Source of the DNA: Dietzia timorensis
GTDB taxonomy: Bacteria; Actinomycetota; Actinomycetes; Mycobacteriales; Mycobacteriaceae
NCBI RefSeq assembly: GCF_001659785.1
Contig: NZ_CP015961.1
Location: 1,116,001-1,180,000, forward strand
Direction of reading: 5' to 3'
DNA length: 64,000 nt
In this document: positions 34,740 to 44,428 of the stretch, one piece after another
Layout: each line of letters opens with the position of its first letter
How positions within the stretch are numbered: position 1 is the first letter of the stretch
Notes under the pieces: generated by a model
The model's input: the letters and a program-made list of their open reading frames with translations, nothing else
The model's database searches: none
What the model was told of the DNA's origin: nothing
Program-made: the position numbers and the translations under genes

Positions 34740-37700
34740 TTGCGATTCGGTAATACTGACAGTCCCCGCGGACCGGTCGGCCCCCGCCAGGGAGCCCCGC
34801 TCACCGGACGGTCCAAGACGATTCTCGGCGTTGTCGTCGCGCTCCTGGTGCTCATTCAGGTTGTGCCCCGCCTGAACAACACCTACACGGAATTCCTGTG
34901 GTTCGGTTCGCTTGACGCGACCCAGGTGTTCCGGACGGAGATCCTCACGCGGATCGCGCTGTTCTTCATCGTCGCGATCCTCGTCGCCGGCGCGATGATC
35001 GGCTCGGCGACGATCGCCTACCGCAAGCGGCCGGTGCTCGTGCGCGGTCCCGGGCAGGAGGCGCTCGCCCGCTACCAGAACGCGGTGGAGTCGGGAAGCA
35101 AGTGGATGCTCGCCGTCCCGCCGGTACTCATCGGTCTCCTCGCGGGGCTGTTCGCACAGGCCGAGTGGCAGACGGCGATTGCGTTCTTCAATTCGACACC
35201 GTTCGGCGTGACCGATCCGCAGTTCGGCATGGACATTTCCTTCTACGCCTTCCAGCTCGGCTTCTGGCGGTTCGTGCTCACGTGGGTGATGGTGCTCATC
35301 GTGCTGGCGCTGCTCACGGGCGCGCTTACTCACTACGTCTTCGGCGGGATCAGAATCGGTGCGAAGGACGGGGTCTTCTCCAAGGCCGCGCGAATCCAGC
35401 TGGCGATTCTCGCGGGGATGTTCGTTCTCGCCAAGGCCGTCGCGTACTGGTTCGACCGCTATGAGCTGATGTATTCGGAAGGGCAGACCTTCACTGGTGC
35501 CGGCTACACCGACGTCAACGCCGTGATGCCGGCGAAGATCTTCCTGTTCGCCGTGTCGATCCTCTGCGCCATCGCCTTCTTCGCCGTCGTCGTGTTCAAG
35601 GATCTGCGCATCCCGGCGATCGCGACGGTCCTGCTCATCTTCTCCGCCGGTGTCGTCGGCTCGGCCTACCCGCTGCTCGTCGAGCAATTCTCGGTCAACC
35701 CGAACCGCGCCGAGAAGGAACGCGAGTACATCGAGCGAAATATCGCGGCCACACGCGACGCCTTCGGAGTCGGGCCGGACAAAGTCAACTACGACTACGA
35801 ATGGGGCCAACCGGCTGCCAATCCGGAGGAAGCTTCGGAGACCAATGCCACGCTGGAGAATATCCGCGTGCTCGACCCGACGGTCCTCAGCCCGACGTTC
35901 ACGCAACAACAGCAGCTGCGTAACTTCTTCGGCTTCCCCGACGAGTTGTCGATCGACCGGTACAACGTCGACGGCGAAATGCAGGACTACGTGGTGGGTG
36001 CGCGCGAGATCAACCCGAACACGCTGCGCGAGAACCAGCAGGACTGGATCAACCGCCGCACCGTGTACACGCACGGCACCGGGCTCGTGATGGCCCCGGC
36101 GGACCGCGTCAACGAGCTCGCAGACGACGCCGGCTCCGATTCCGGCGGCTTCCCGAGCTACACGACTCTCGACGTCGCCGGACGCGAGGGCGCGAACCCG
36201 CCCGCCCAAGTCGAGCAGCCGCGCATCTACTATGGGCCGCTCGTTGGCTCGGTCGACGACGATTACGCGATCGTCAACGCGTCGGGCGATCCGCGCGAGT
36301 ACGACACCGACACCGAGCGATACACCTATTCAGGAGATGGCGGCGTACAGATCGGCGGGCTGCTCAACCGGCTCGCGTTCTCACTGCGCTTCACTGAGCG
36401 CAACATCCTGTTCTCCGATCTGATCGACGGCGACTCGAAGGTGGTCTTCGACCGCGACCCGATGGAGCGCGTGGAGAAGGTCGCCCCGTGGCTGACGACG
36501 GACGAGAAGACCTACCCGACGATCGTCGACGGCCGAGTCAAGTGGATCGTGGACGGGTACACGACTCTCGACTCCTACCCATACGGTCAGCGCGTCGCCC
36601 TCGGCGAGCCGGACCGCGACCCGAACACCGGCGCGGTGCTCGGAACGAACGAGGTGTCCTACGCGAGGAACTCGGTCAAGGCGGTCGTCGATGCCTACGA
36701 CGGCTCGGTCGACCTCTACGAGATGGACGAGAACGACCCTGTCCTCAAGACCTGGTCGAAGGCGTTCCCCGGGCTGGTCAAGCCGCATTCGGAGATGAGC
36801 GAGGAACTGCTGGAGCACGTCCGATACCCGGAGGATTTGTTCAATACCCAGCGACAGCTCATCGCCAAATACCACGTGTCGGATCCGAGCCAGTTCTTCA
36901 CCAACGACGCGTTCTGGTCGATCCCGGCGGACCTTTCTTCGCGGGGTGATCAGCGGGCGGCGCAGAACGCCGCGGCTCCGCAGAGCCCGACCGCCGCGAC
37001 GAACAACGACGGGCCGACCGGCGGCATCGAGGCAACGGATGACTTCGTGCCGCAGCCCTCGAGCTACGTGGTCGCCGCGGACCCGAAGACGGGGGAGCCG
37101 TCGTTCCAGCTGCAGTCGGTCTTCCGTGGCTTCCAGCGAGAAATCTTCGCCGCGCACATGACGGCTAGCTCGGATCCGAACAATTACGGCGAGCTCACAG
37201 TCCGCGCCCAGGGGCCGTCGCCCGAACCCAGGGTCGGTCCCACGCAGGCGCAGAACTCGATGCTCAGTGCCCCGCGCGTGGCCGAGGACCGTCGACTGTG
37301 GACGCAGACAGCGCGCATCACCGAGGGCAACATGCTCTCCCTCGCGCTCGATGACGGCTCGGTGATGTACGTCGTGCCGATCTACGCACAGCGAAATACC
37401 GGTGACGGCGAGGAGACCAGCTTCCCGCGCCTGCTGCGCGTGATGATGTTCTACGACGATCAGGTCGGCTACGGACGCTCGGTCTACGAGGCGCTGCAGC
37501 AGGTCAACATCGACTCCTCGCCGCGCGAAACCGGTACGGCGGCAGATGGCGAGATGCCGACGGATACCGAGACGCGTCCCGCCGACGAGAGCTCGGACGA
37601 CGCGGGCACGAGCGAGGGCTCGGCGCCGTCGACGCCGTCGCCGAGCGCGGGCCAGGCGGGCGCGGGCCAGGCGGGCGCGGTACGCGAGCTCGAGGATGCG

Positions 37701-37811
37701 CTGAAGCAAGTCGAGGACGCGCAGTCCGGAGGCGATCTCGGGGACCTCGGAGAGGCGCTCGACGCGCTCCAGCAGGCCGTCGACGCCTACAACGCCGCCG
37801 GAGGTAACTAG
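34740..37811 (+). CDS. UPF0182 (COG1615) large membrane protein (Rv3193c-like)
   Basis: This encodes 1023 residues. About seven membrane helices lie in the first 320 residues, followed by a large extracytoplasmic domain (about 330-930) and an acidic, Ala/Gly-rich coil at the end with a short repeat GQAGAGQAGA. It matches the UPF0182 family at the Rv3193c position. The start is TTG at 34740 with GAGAAGGGA upstream. Function is unknown in any organism I can name. The PDZ-Lon gene ends 156 bp upstream on the same strand. Confidence 0.9.
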   Translation: MRFGNTDSPRGPVGPRQGAPLTGRSKTILGVVVALLVLIQVVPRLNNTYTEFLWFGSLDATQVFRTEILTRIALFFIVAILVAGAMIGSATIAYRKRPVLVRGPGQEALARYQNAVESGSKWMLAVPPVLIGLLAGLFAQAEWQTAIAFFNSTPFGVTDPQFGMDISFYAFQLGFWRFVLTWVMVLIVLALLTGALTHYVFGGIRIGAKDGVFSKAARIQLAILAGMFVLAKAVAYWFDRYELMYSEGQTFTGAGYTDVNAVMPAKIFLFAVSILCAIAFFAVVVFKDLRIPAIATVLLIFSAGVVGSAYPLLVEQFSVNPNRAEKEREYIERNIAATRDAFGVGPDKVNYDYEWGQPAANPEEASETNATLENIRVLDPTVLSPTFTQQQQLRNFFGFPDELSIDRYNVDGEMQDYVVGAREINPNTLRENQQDWINRRTVYTHGTGLVMAPADRVNELADDAGSDSGGFPSYTTLDVAGREGANPPAQVEQPRIYYGPLVGSVDDDYAIVNASGDPREYDTDTERYTYSGDGGVQIGGLLNRLAFSLRFTERNILFSDLIDGDSKVVFDRDPMERVEKVAPWLTTDEKTYPTIVDGRVKWIVDGYTTLDSYPYGQRVALGEPDRDPNTGAVLGTNEVSYARNSVKAVVDAYDGSVDLYEMDENDPVLKTWSKAFPGLVKPHSEMSEELLEHVRYPEDLFNTQRQLIAKYHVSDPSQFFTNDAFWSIPADLSSRGDQRAAQNAAAPQSPTAATNNDGPTGGIEATDDFVPQPSSYVVAADPKTGEPSFQLQSVFRGFQREIFAAHMTASSDPNNYGELTVRAQGPSPEPRVGPTQAQNSMLSAPRVAEDRRLWTQTARITEGNMLSLALDDGSVMYVVPIYAQRNTGDGEETSFPRLLRVMMFYDDQVGYGRSVYEALQQVNIDSSPRETGTAADGEMPTDTETRPADESSDDAGTSEGSAPSTPSPSAGQAGAGQAGAVRELEDALKQVEDAQSGGDLGDLGEALDALQQAVDAYNAAGGN

Positions 37812-37836
37812 CCAAAAGCGCAGCTCACGCCTCGAT

Positions 37837-37866
37837 TTGCTTTTAGGATTCACCTCCACGTAACGT
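37837..37866 (+). promoter_or_regulatory. Candidate promoter of the initiator tRNA gene
   Basis: TTGCTT (37837-37842), an 18-nt spacer and TAACGT (37861-37866) lie 12 bp before the tRNA. An imperfect CACCT/AGGTG inverted repeat surrounds the -10 element. Confidence 0.45.
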
Positions 37867-37878
37867 AGGTGAAGCCGA

Positions 37879-37952
37879 CGCGGGGTGGAGCAGCTCGGTA
37901 GCTCGCTGGGCTCATAACCCAGAGGTCGCAGGTTCGAATCCTGTCCCCGCTA
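37879..37952 (+). tRNA. Initiator tRNA-fMet (CAU)
   Basis: The cloverleaf has anticodon CAT at 37913-37915. Two initiator hallmarks are visible: the first base pair C1-T72 is mismatched, and the anticodon stem ends in three G-C pairs (GGG/CCC). The 3' CCA is not encoded. A perfect-stem terminator follows 6 nt downstream. Confidence 0.95.
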
Positions 37953-37957
37953 CTAAG

Positions 37958-37997
37958 AAAAGTCCCGGTCTTCGAGAAATCGAAGACCGGGACTTTT
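37958..37997. terminator. Terminator after tRNA-fMet
   Basis: A perfect 18-bp inverted repeat with a GAAA loop; it begins AAAA and ends TTTT, so it can terminate in both directions (tRNA on plus, methyltransferase on minus). Confidence 0.9.
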
Positions 37998-38030
37998 GCG
38001 TTGCGCCCGGGTGCCCTGGGGGCAGGGGGC

Positions 38031-38891
38031 TTAGGAGCCCGGGTTTATGGCGGAGACGATCCACACGGTGTCGGTAAAGCGGACTGCGCCATCGGTAATA
38101 CTGTCGGCGACATCCGCGCGGATCGTCTTGAGCGCCTCGGACCAGCCGGCCTCGCCGCGTTCGGCGACGATGGCCTCGCGGAGGGCGCGTCCGGTGTTGC
38201 CGGCGAGCGCGATCTGCATCCGCTCGTCGACCCCTGTTGATTCTTCGGTCCCGTAATTTATCTCGACACTTACGGGCGTGGCCTTGATGTCGGTCCAACC
38301 GCCCGGCGTCATACTTGTTCCTATTTTCGAGGCCGTGGCGAGCCCGAGCGGACCGGGGGAGTCGATGCCCGGGGCAGGCGGCAGCGTACCCGCGGGGAGC
38401 GTGGCGGCGACCCGGCGCAGGCCATGGCCGAAGATGTTCTCGGCCGAGTGGTGCCACGAGGCAAAAGCGATGCGTGCGCCCGGGACGCAGGCGCGGCGAA
38501 GGTTCGCGAAGGCTGCAGCCGGATCGGAGAAGAACATGACACCGAAACGCGAGACGATGCGGTCGAAGGGGGCCGAGCCCGTTTCGGTGAGGAGATCGGC
38601 TTCCTGCGCGTCGCCGCTGACGACGGTGGCGGCAGGTACGCGCTCGCGGGCCGCTGAGACCATGGGCGCAGAGATGTCCACGCCGTAGGGGAGCGCGCCG
38701 AGCTCGTGGGCGCGGGAGAGGAGCGTGCCTGCGCCGCAGCCGACATCGAGCACTCGGTGGCCGGGCCGGAGGTCGGCGCGCGCCAGTACGGCATCGGTGA
38801 CGGCGGCGAACGCCCTGTCGTAGATGTCTCGGTGACGCACCCATTCGGCGGCTTTGGATTCCCACTCGGTGGCGGCGGAGTCATTGTTCAT
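38031..38891 (-). CDS. SAM-dependent class I methyltransferase
   Basis: This encodes 286 residues. Motif I is VLDVGCGAGTL (about residues 47-57), then GVDISAPMV and GDAQEADL, the standard order of Rossmann-type small-molecule methyltransferases, with PFDRIVSRFGVMFFSDP as the post-II region. It is soluble. The ATG is at 38891. It is divergent from the peptide transporter gene and has no pathway neighbours, so the substrate is unknown. Confidence 0.85.
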   Translation of the reverse strand: MNNDSAATEWESKAAEWVRHRDIYDRAFAAVTDAVLARADLRPGHRVLDVGCGAGTLLSRAHELGALPYGVDISAPMVSAARERVPAATVVSGDAQEADLLTETGSAPFDRIVSRFGVMFFSDPAAAFANLRRACVPGARIAFASWHHSAENIFGHGLRRVAATLPAGTLPPAPGIDSPGPLGLATASKIGTSMTPGGWTDIKATPVSVEINYGTEESTGVDERMQIALAGNTGRALREAIVAERGEAGWSEALKTIRADVADSITDGAVRFTDTVWIVSAINPGS

Positions 38892-38984
38892 ACTTCACGA
38901 AGATACGCGCGGTGGAGGTGAGGAAATATCGAGCGAAGTTCAAACGTCTCGCCTGCACAGATTTTAATTGGGCAAACAGAGGCT

Positions 38985-38997
38985 TAATATTTCGCGC
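38985..38997 (+). promoter_or_regulatory. Leaderless-type -10 element of the POT transporter gene
   Basis: TAATAT at 38985-38990 is followed by 7 nt and the ATG at 38998; no ribosome site is present. Confidence 0.5.
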
Positions 38998-40503
38998 ATG
39001 TCTAATGCAACGTCCCTTCCCGGCGATTCTTCGCCGGCCGAGGAGGAGAAGCCGGCGCTCGCCGATTCGGAGCACGGCTTCTTCGGCCACCCCTGGGGTC
39101 TGGCCAATCTTTCCGGAATCGAAATGTGGGAGCGCTTCAGCTTCTACGGCATGCAGGCGCTCGTCGCCTACTACATCTACTATTCGGTCGCCGATGGCGG
39201 ACTCGGGTACAGCGAGGCGGTCGGCACGTCGATCGTCGGTGCGTACGGCGGGCTCGTCTACCTTTCCGCCATCTTCGGCGGCTGGGTCTCCGACCGCCTC
39301 TTCGGCGCCGAGCGAACGCTGACCGGTGCGGCCGTTCTCATCATGGCCGGACACATCGCTCTGGCGCTGATCCCCGGGATGGCCGGTGTCGGAATCGGCC
39401 TCGTCTGCGTGGCGATTGGCTCGGGCACGCTCAAGGCCACGACCTCGGTGGTCGTTGGCGCCATGTACCGCCGGTCCGACATGCGCCGCGACGCGGCGTT
39501 CTCGATCTACTACATGGGTGTCAATATCGGCGGCCTGCTCGGTCCGCTGCTCACGAACGCGCTGTGGGAGGCGACCAACTTCCACTGGGGCTTCGCGCTC
39601 GCCGCGATCGGCATGGGCGCCGGCCTCATCCAGTACGTCGCCATGCGCGGCCGCACGCTGAGCTCGATCCCCAAGGGTGCACCGAATCCGGCGACGAGCT
39701 TCGAGATCCTCCGCGTTGCCGGCGCGGCCGTCGTCGTCATCGCCGCGATCCTCATCTCGGCGCTCACCGGTCTGCTCACGTTCGATAACCTCGCGAGCAC
39801 CGTCACGGTCGTGACGCTGATCGCCGCCGTCGTCCTGTTCGGGATGATTCTTTCGTCCAAGGAGATCGACGCCGTCGAGCGCTCGCGCGTGATCGCCTTT
39901 ATCCCGATGTTCCTCGCCTCGTGCGGTTTCTGGGCGCTGTTCCAGCAGCAGTTCACCTCGATCGCGGTGCTCGCCGACCAGGCCCTCGACCGCAACATCC
40001 TCGGCTGGGAATTCCCGCCCGGCTGGGTGCAATCGATCAACCCGCTGTTCATCATCGTCTTCGCCGGCGTGTTCTCGGCAATGTGGCTAAAGCTCGGCGA
40101 CCGCCAGATCTCGACCCCGTACAAGTTCGCACTGTCGAACGTCATCATGGGTATTGCGTTCCTCGTGTTCATCCCCTTCACCGAGGGATTGATCCCCATG
40201 TACGTCATGGTCGGCGTGCTCTTCCTGTTCACGATGGCCGAGCTTCTGCTGTCCCCGCTGGGGCAGTCGCTGGCGACGAAGCTCGCCCCGACCGCGTTCA
40301 ACTCCCAGATGGTCGCGCTGTTCTTCCTGTCCGTCGCGATCGGCTCGTCCGCCTCGGGCTGGCTGGCCGGCTTCTACAACCCGGACGACTCCGCGGCGAC
40401 GAACCAGTACTTCATGTGGATCGGCATCGCCTCGATCGTGCTGGGAATCGTCATGGCGCTCATCGCCAAGCCCATCGTGCGCATGATGCATGGGGTGCGC
40501 TAG
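38998..40503 (+). CDS. POT/PTR2-family proton-coupled oligopeptide transporter
   Basis: This encodes 501 residues with about fourteen membrane helices. The POT signature ExxERFxFYG is present as EMWERFSFYGM near residue 41, with GGWVSDRLFG and the FYMGVNIGG-type segment (YYMGVNIGGLLGP). It imports di- and tripeptides using the proton gradient. I chose ATG at 38998 on the leaderless promoter evidence; another in-frame codon at 38968 would overlap that element. Confidence 0.92.
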   Translation: MSNATSLPGDSSPAEEEKPALADSEHGFFGHPWGLANLSGIEMWERFSFYGMQALVAYYIYYSVADGGLGYSEAVGTSIVGAYGGLVYLSAIFGGWVSDRLFGAERTLTGAAVLIMAGHIALALIPGMAGVGIGLVCVAIGSGTLKATTSVVVGAMYRRSDMRRDAAFSIYYMGVNIGGLLGPLLTNALWEATNFHWGFALAAIGMGAGLIQYVAMRGRTLSSIPKGAPNPATSFEILRVAGAAVVVIAAILISALTGLLTFDNLASTVTVVTLIAAVVLFGMILSSKEIDAVERSRVIAFIPMFLASCGFWALFQQQFTSIAVLADQALDRNILGWEFPPGWVQSINPLFIIVFAGVFSAMWLKLGDRQISTPYKFALSNVIMGIAFLVFIPFTEGLIPMYVMVGVLFLFTMAELLLSPLGQSLATKLAPTAFNSQMVALFFLSVAIGSSASGWLAGFYNPDDSAATNQYFMWIGIASIVLGIVMALIAKPIVRMMHGVR

Positions 40504-40564
40504 AAGCGTTGCCTTCGCCGGTGCGGCGGCGTCGGCGGGTGTTCCCGTGCGCCTCGACACCTCA

Positions 40565-40620
40565 GGCCGAATTCACTGCGGCAGGCCTATGGTTTTCCGC
40601 CCGCGCGCAGTGAATCGGCC
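40565..40620. terminator. Bidirectional hairpin between transporter and VOC gene
   Basis: The arms GGCCGAATTCACTGCG (40565-40580) and CGCAGTGAATCGGCC (40606-40620) pair with a single bulge. The structure sits between convergent genes. The T-run is weak. Confidence 0.55.
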
Positions 40621-40673
40621 GGACCGGACTTGTGTTCCCCCGGGCCGAGAGCGGGTGAAGCGCCCGCGCGCGG

Positions 40674-41039
40674 CTACTCGCGGTGGGAAAGCACGTTGAC
40701 GACGTGGCCGTCGTGGGTGCGCACGAAGAAGCGGCGCACGCCCCAGTCTTCGTCGCGCAACGGGTGGACGATCTCGGCGCCAGCGGCCCGAGCGTGTGCG
40801 AACGCGGCGTCCACGTCGTCGACCTCGAGCGAGAGGTCGGGGTTGACCGGGGCCGAGATGTCGCGCGTGAGGACGCTGAACTGCGGCATCCCCGCGCCGC
40901 CACCCGGCGCTGCGGTGCCGAGGGTTGCGATCCACCCGAGATTCATGAGCACGTCGAGCCCCAGGAGCGATTCGTATTCGGCGACGGCAGCGGCCACATC
41001 GGCGACCGTGAGGATAGGGACTGCGCGGCGAAGGTCCAT
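40674..41039 (-). CDS. VOC (glyoxalase/bleomycin-resistance) superfamily protein
   Basis: This encodes 121 residues with the paired beta-alpha-beta-beta-beta halves of the VOC fold: LRRAVPILTVADVAAAVAEY at the start, LSLEVDDVDAAFAHARAAGA in the middle and RRFFVRTHDGHVVNVL at the end. I chose ATG at 41039 (MDLRRAVP), the domain boundary; an upstream start at 41096 adds an unrelated stretch. Members are dioxygenases, isomerases or antibiotic-binding proteins; no specific function can be assigned. Confidence 0.78.
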   Translation of the reverse strand: MDLRRAVPILTVADVAAAVAEYESLLGLDVLMNLGWIATLGTAAPGGGAGMPQFSVLTRDISAPVNPDLSLEVDDVDAAFAHARAAGAEIVHPLRDEDWGVRRFFVRTHDGHVVNVLSHRE

Positions 41040-41816
<777 letters not shown>

Positions 41817-41863
41817 TACGCGCATTGCCGCGCAAGCCCGCGCTACCGCGCGGCGCTCGGCGT

Positions 41864-41904
41864 CGATGGCCCCGACTTCCATTCGATGGAGGCCGGGGCC
41901 ATCG
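41864..41904 (+). terminator. Hairpin downstream of rpf
   Basis: The arms CGATGGCCCCG (41864-41874) and CGGGGCCATCG (41894-41904) pair perfectly, with additional inner pairing of CTTCCAT and ATGGAG. The following GCATTT gives only a weak T-tract. Confidence 0.65.
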
Positions 41905-41990
41905 GCATTTCCGTACCAGCTCTTTCGGGGGCGCAATCCGCCACCCGGCACAAGCCGAGCGATCGCTCGGTAATCTGGACGGAGCAGGGC

Positions 41991-42006
41991 TGTGATGTGA
42001 AACACA
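41991..42006 (+). promoter_or_regulatory. Candidate GlxR/CRP-type binding site upstream of the SDR gene
   Basis: TGTGATGTGAAACACA matches TGTGANNTANNTCACA at both outer halves (TGTGA and CACA), with mismatches at positions 9 and 12. It is centred about 65 bp upstream of the SDR start. Mycobacteriales encode cAMP-dependent GlxR/CRP regulators with this consensus. Confidence 0.4.
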
Positions 42007-42063
42007 GTCCACGTCGTGGGCGCGCACTCAGTTCCCTGTCGAATCAGGAGAGCGGGTGCCGTC

Positions 42064-42906
42064 ATGGCCGGAAATCTGGATAACAAGGTCGCATTCATCA
42101 CGGGAGCTGCGCGCGGGCAGGGCAGGAGCCACGCAGTGCGCCTCGCACAGGACGGTGCGGACATCATCGCCGTCGATATCACTACGCCCGTGGGGTCCTT
42201 GGAGGGCTTCTATGACATCGCACAGCCAGGGGACATGGAGGAGACCGTCCGCCAGGTCGAGGCTCTGGGGCGACGAATTGTGGCCCGCGAGGCCGATGTT
42301 CGGGATCTCGAGGCGCTCAAGCTCGCCGTAAGCGAGGGGGTGGCCGAGCTCGGTTCGCTCGACATCGTCGTGGCCAATGCGGGCATCTTCACGTTCGGCC
42401 AGGATACCCATCTGATTCCCGAGCGCTCCTGGAACGATATCCAAGACATCAACCTCACCGGCGTATGGCATACGTACGCTGCGGCCGCGGAGCATCTTAT
42501 CGCCGCCGGGGCGGGCGGATCGGTCATCATCATCTCCTCGCTGGCTGGCTTCAAGGGGCTGGCCAATGTCGCCGCTTACACCACGGCCAAGCACGGGATC
42601 GTCGGATTGATGAAGGTGCTCGCCAACGAGCTCGGTCCGCTCGGGATCCGCGTGAACACGATTCACCCGAACTCCATCGACACCCCGATGGTGAAGAACG
42701 CGAAAACCTATGGACTCTTCCGGCCCGACCTGGAGTCCCCGCAGGCGGAGGATGCCGAGGCTGCGTTCGCCGGGCTCAATCCGTTCGGTAAAGCGTGGAT
42801 CGAACCGGTACACGTCTCGAATGCCGTTGCCTGGCTCGCTTCCGATCAGTCCTACTACGTTTCCGGTGGCGAAATTCCGGTCGACGGCGCCGCGTCGGTG
42901 CACTGA
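42064..42906 (+). CDS. SDR-family oxidoreductase, mycofactocin-coupled type
   Basis: This encodes 280 residues of a classical short-chain dehydrogenase: cofactor motif TGAARGQGRSHAVRLA, NAG in VVANAGIF, and the catalytic Ser-Tyr-Lys with Y-TTA-K in AAYTTAKHG. The long segment with DIITPVGSLEGFYDIAQPGD-type insertion after beta-2 (VDITTPVGSLEGF) and the RGQGRSHA motif are typical of mycofactocin-associated SDRs, which hold a non-exchangeable nicotinamide. AGGAGA lies about 14 nt before the ATG. No mycofactocin genes are in the window. The substrate is probably an alcohol but is unknown. Confidence 0.85.
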   Translation: MAGNLDNKVAFITGAARGQGRSHAVRLAQDGADIIAVDITTPVGSLEGFYDIAQPGDMEETVRQVEALGRRIVAREADVRDLEALKLAVSEGVAELGSLDIVVANAGIFTFGQDTHLIPERSWNDIQDINLTGVWHTYAAAAEHLIAAGAGGSVIIISSLAGFKGLANVAAYTTAKHGIVGLMKVLANELGPLGIRVNTIHPNSIDTPMVKNAKTYGLFRPDLESPQAEDAEAAFAGLNPFGKAWIEPVHVSNAVAWLASDQSYYVSGGEIPVDGAASVH

Positions 42907-43201
42907 GGCTGATGGCTCACTCCTGCTGAGCGCGCACCCGAATAGGGCGGATATCTGCACGCCAAAGTTGATAGCCGGTCTGCCGCATGGAAGGTGAAGA
43001 GTTTCTCAGTCTCGCCACTAGCGAGGGATCGTTGCTGGTGGATCGCCGTTTCTTGCGAATCGCACGTCGTATGTGGCGTGGAGACGAGTAAGGGGAGTAT
43101 GAGAGTCGTTGAACGAAATCCGGAATTTGTCGGTGAGTGCATTAAACTTACCGGGTAGTTGTGCTTTCCCGCCGCCTGGGCGGGATCCGAAAGGAGACCG
43201 T

Positions 43202-43960
43202 ATGCGGGTCACGTCCCTGCGCCTCATCCCCAGCTCCGCGCGCGCCTTATGGGCCATGCTCTTCGCCGTCGCCCTGGTCGGCTCGTTGTTGACGTCGGCC
43301 ACCGCGTTCGCACCGAATGCGCAGGCGCAGGAGGCTCGTCCCGTTCTCGGCGGCGGTACGCCGCTACTATTTGATGGCGGCAAGGCTCTGTGTACGGCCA
43401 CCGCATCCGGATGGGATAACGCTAACCGGGCGATCGTCTTCACGGCGGGACACTGCAGCTCTGCGGTCGGCGAGGCCGTGGAGGTACCGGGCGCCGGCAC
43501 CACAGGCCACGTCGTCGCCCGCAACGAGATCCTCGACTACTCGGTCGTCCAGGTCGACCCGAACAAGGTCACTCTCGTCCGCCAGGCGGGCGTTGCCGAC
43601 CGCGGCGCGCCACCGAACCAGGGCGACAACATCTGTAAGCTCGGCGCCTCGACGGGCCTTACTTGTGGCCCGACATGGCAGGTCGCCGACAACACGATCT
43701 ACTCGCAGGTGTGCGCCGGCCGGGGCGATTCCGGCGGACCGGTGATGAACGGCGACCGCCTCGTCGGCATGCTCAACGGCGGCACCATGCCGCCGCTGGC
43801 GCAGGACGCCGGCGTCGGTTCGGTGGGCAACGTCCTTCCAGAGTGCTTCATCTCGTGGCAGCACCCGTTCTTCCTGCCCGCCTATGGGACGACGTTCGAC
43901 GCGATCGTCAACGACGTCGCGGCGCGCAATTGGCCGGGCACCGGCTTCCGGATGGCCTAG
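43202..43960 (+). CDS. Secreted chymotrypsin-fold serine protease
   Basis: This encodes 252 residues: a long signal peptide (charged start, core LWAMLFAVALVGSLLTSATAF, likely cleavage near AQA at 40-43), then a trypsin-like domain with His84 in FTAGHC, Asp112 in LDYSVVQVD and Ser177 in GRGDSGGP. Six mature-domain cysteines (including C64, C85, C145, C155 and C171) suggest disulfides. The ATG at 43202 has GAAAGGAG upstream; an in-frame start at 43109 would precede the signal peptide without reason. A small hairpin CCCGCC/GGCGGG sits just before the ribosome site. Confidence 0.88.
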   Translation: MRVTSLRLIPSSARALWAMLFAVALVGSLLTSATAFAPNAQAQEARPVLGGGTPLLFDGGKALCTATASGWDNANRAIVFTAGHCSSAVGEAVEVPGAGTTGHVVARNEILDYSVVQVDPNKVTLVRQAGVADRGAPPNQGDNICKLGASTGLTCGPTWQVADNTIYSQVCAGRGDSGGPVMNGDRLVGMLNGGTMPPLAQDAGVGSVGNVLPECFISWQHPFFLPAYGTTFDAIVNDVAARNWPGTGFRMA

Positions 43961-43982
43961 CCCGCGCCTCGCATACGAACGA

Positions 43983-44019
43983 GAAGGCGCCGCCCCGAAG
44001 AATTCGGGGCGGCGCCTTC
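43983..44019. terminator. Bidirectional hairpin after serine protease gene
   Basis: A perfect 17-bp stem (GAAGGCGCCGCCCCGAA / TTCGGGGCGGCGCCTTC) with a 3-nt loop, 22 bp after the protease stop and just before the stop of the convergent small gene. Confidence 0.75.
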
Positions 44020-44043
44020 GACGTGTTCGCCAGCGTCCGTGGA

Positions 44044-44217
44044 CTACCTGTAGACGCCCGCCCGCGCCGCGTTTTCGGACAGCTCGACGCGGCCATCGGA
44101 GTGGAACGTCGCCTGCGAGGTCCCACCGCCGGGTAGATGGGCCGTGACGATCTTCGGCCACGCCGTCGCGAAAGAACCGGCTTCCGGACGTGCCAAATCG
44201 ACTTCGATTTCGTGCAT
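44044..44217 (-). CDS. Small hypothetical protein, 57 residues
   Basis: The frame begins MHEIEVDLARPEAG and ends SENAARAGVYR. GGGGGA lies 8 nt before the ATG, codon use is like the neighbours, and a terminator-type hairpin follows at 43983-44019. It is mildly acidic and soluble, with no recognised domain. A longer in-frame start at 44301 lacks a ribosome site. I do not recognise it; it is supported only by the ribosome site, composition and tidy boundaries. Confidence 0.5.
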   Translation of the reverse strand: MHEIEVDLARPEAGSFATAWPKIVTAHLPGGGTSQATFHSDGRVELSENAARAGVYR

Positions 44218-44342
44218 ATGAAATTCCCCCTGTATGAACCTCTCGCCCCCCCAGCGAGAGAATTCGATACTAATACGCCGGGCATGCGGGGCGCATCCCA
44301 CACGCGGCGTCGGGGGAGGGATTCAAGGGGTGCGTAAATACG

Positions 44343-44393
44343 ACTACTCCCCGGGGCGGACCTGAAATCTCAGGGCCTACCCCGGGGAGTAGT
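44343..44393. terminator. Hairpin downstream of the acyl-CoA dehydrogenase pair
   Basis: ACTACTCCCCGGGG (44343-44356) and CCCCGGGGAGTAGT (44380-44393) are perfect complements, with an inner CCTGA/TCAGG pair. It lies 36 bp beyond the stop of the minus-strand acyl-CoA dehydrogenase gene. Confidence 0.7.
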
Positions 44394-44428
44394 GACGGCG
44401 GAGACGCCGCGCTACCGCGGCGAGCCTC

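Noticed and set aside
36381-37859. A 492-codon open frame on the minus strand
   Set aside because: It is antisense to the UPF0182 gene, Arg/Leu-rich with no domain or ribosome site.
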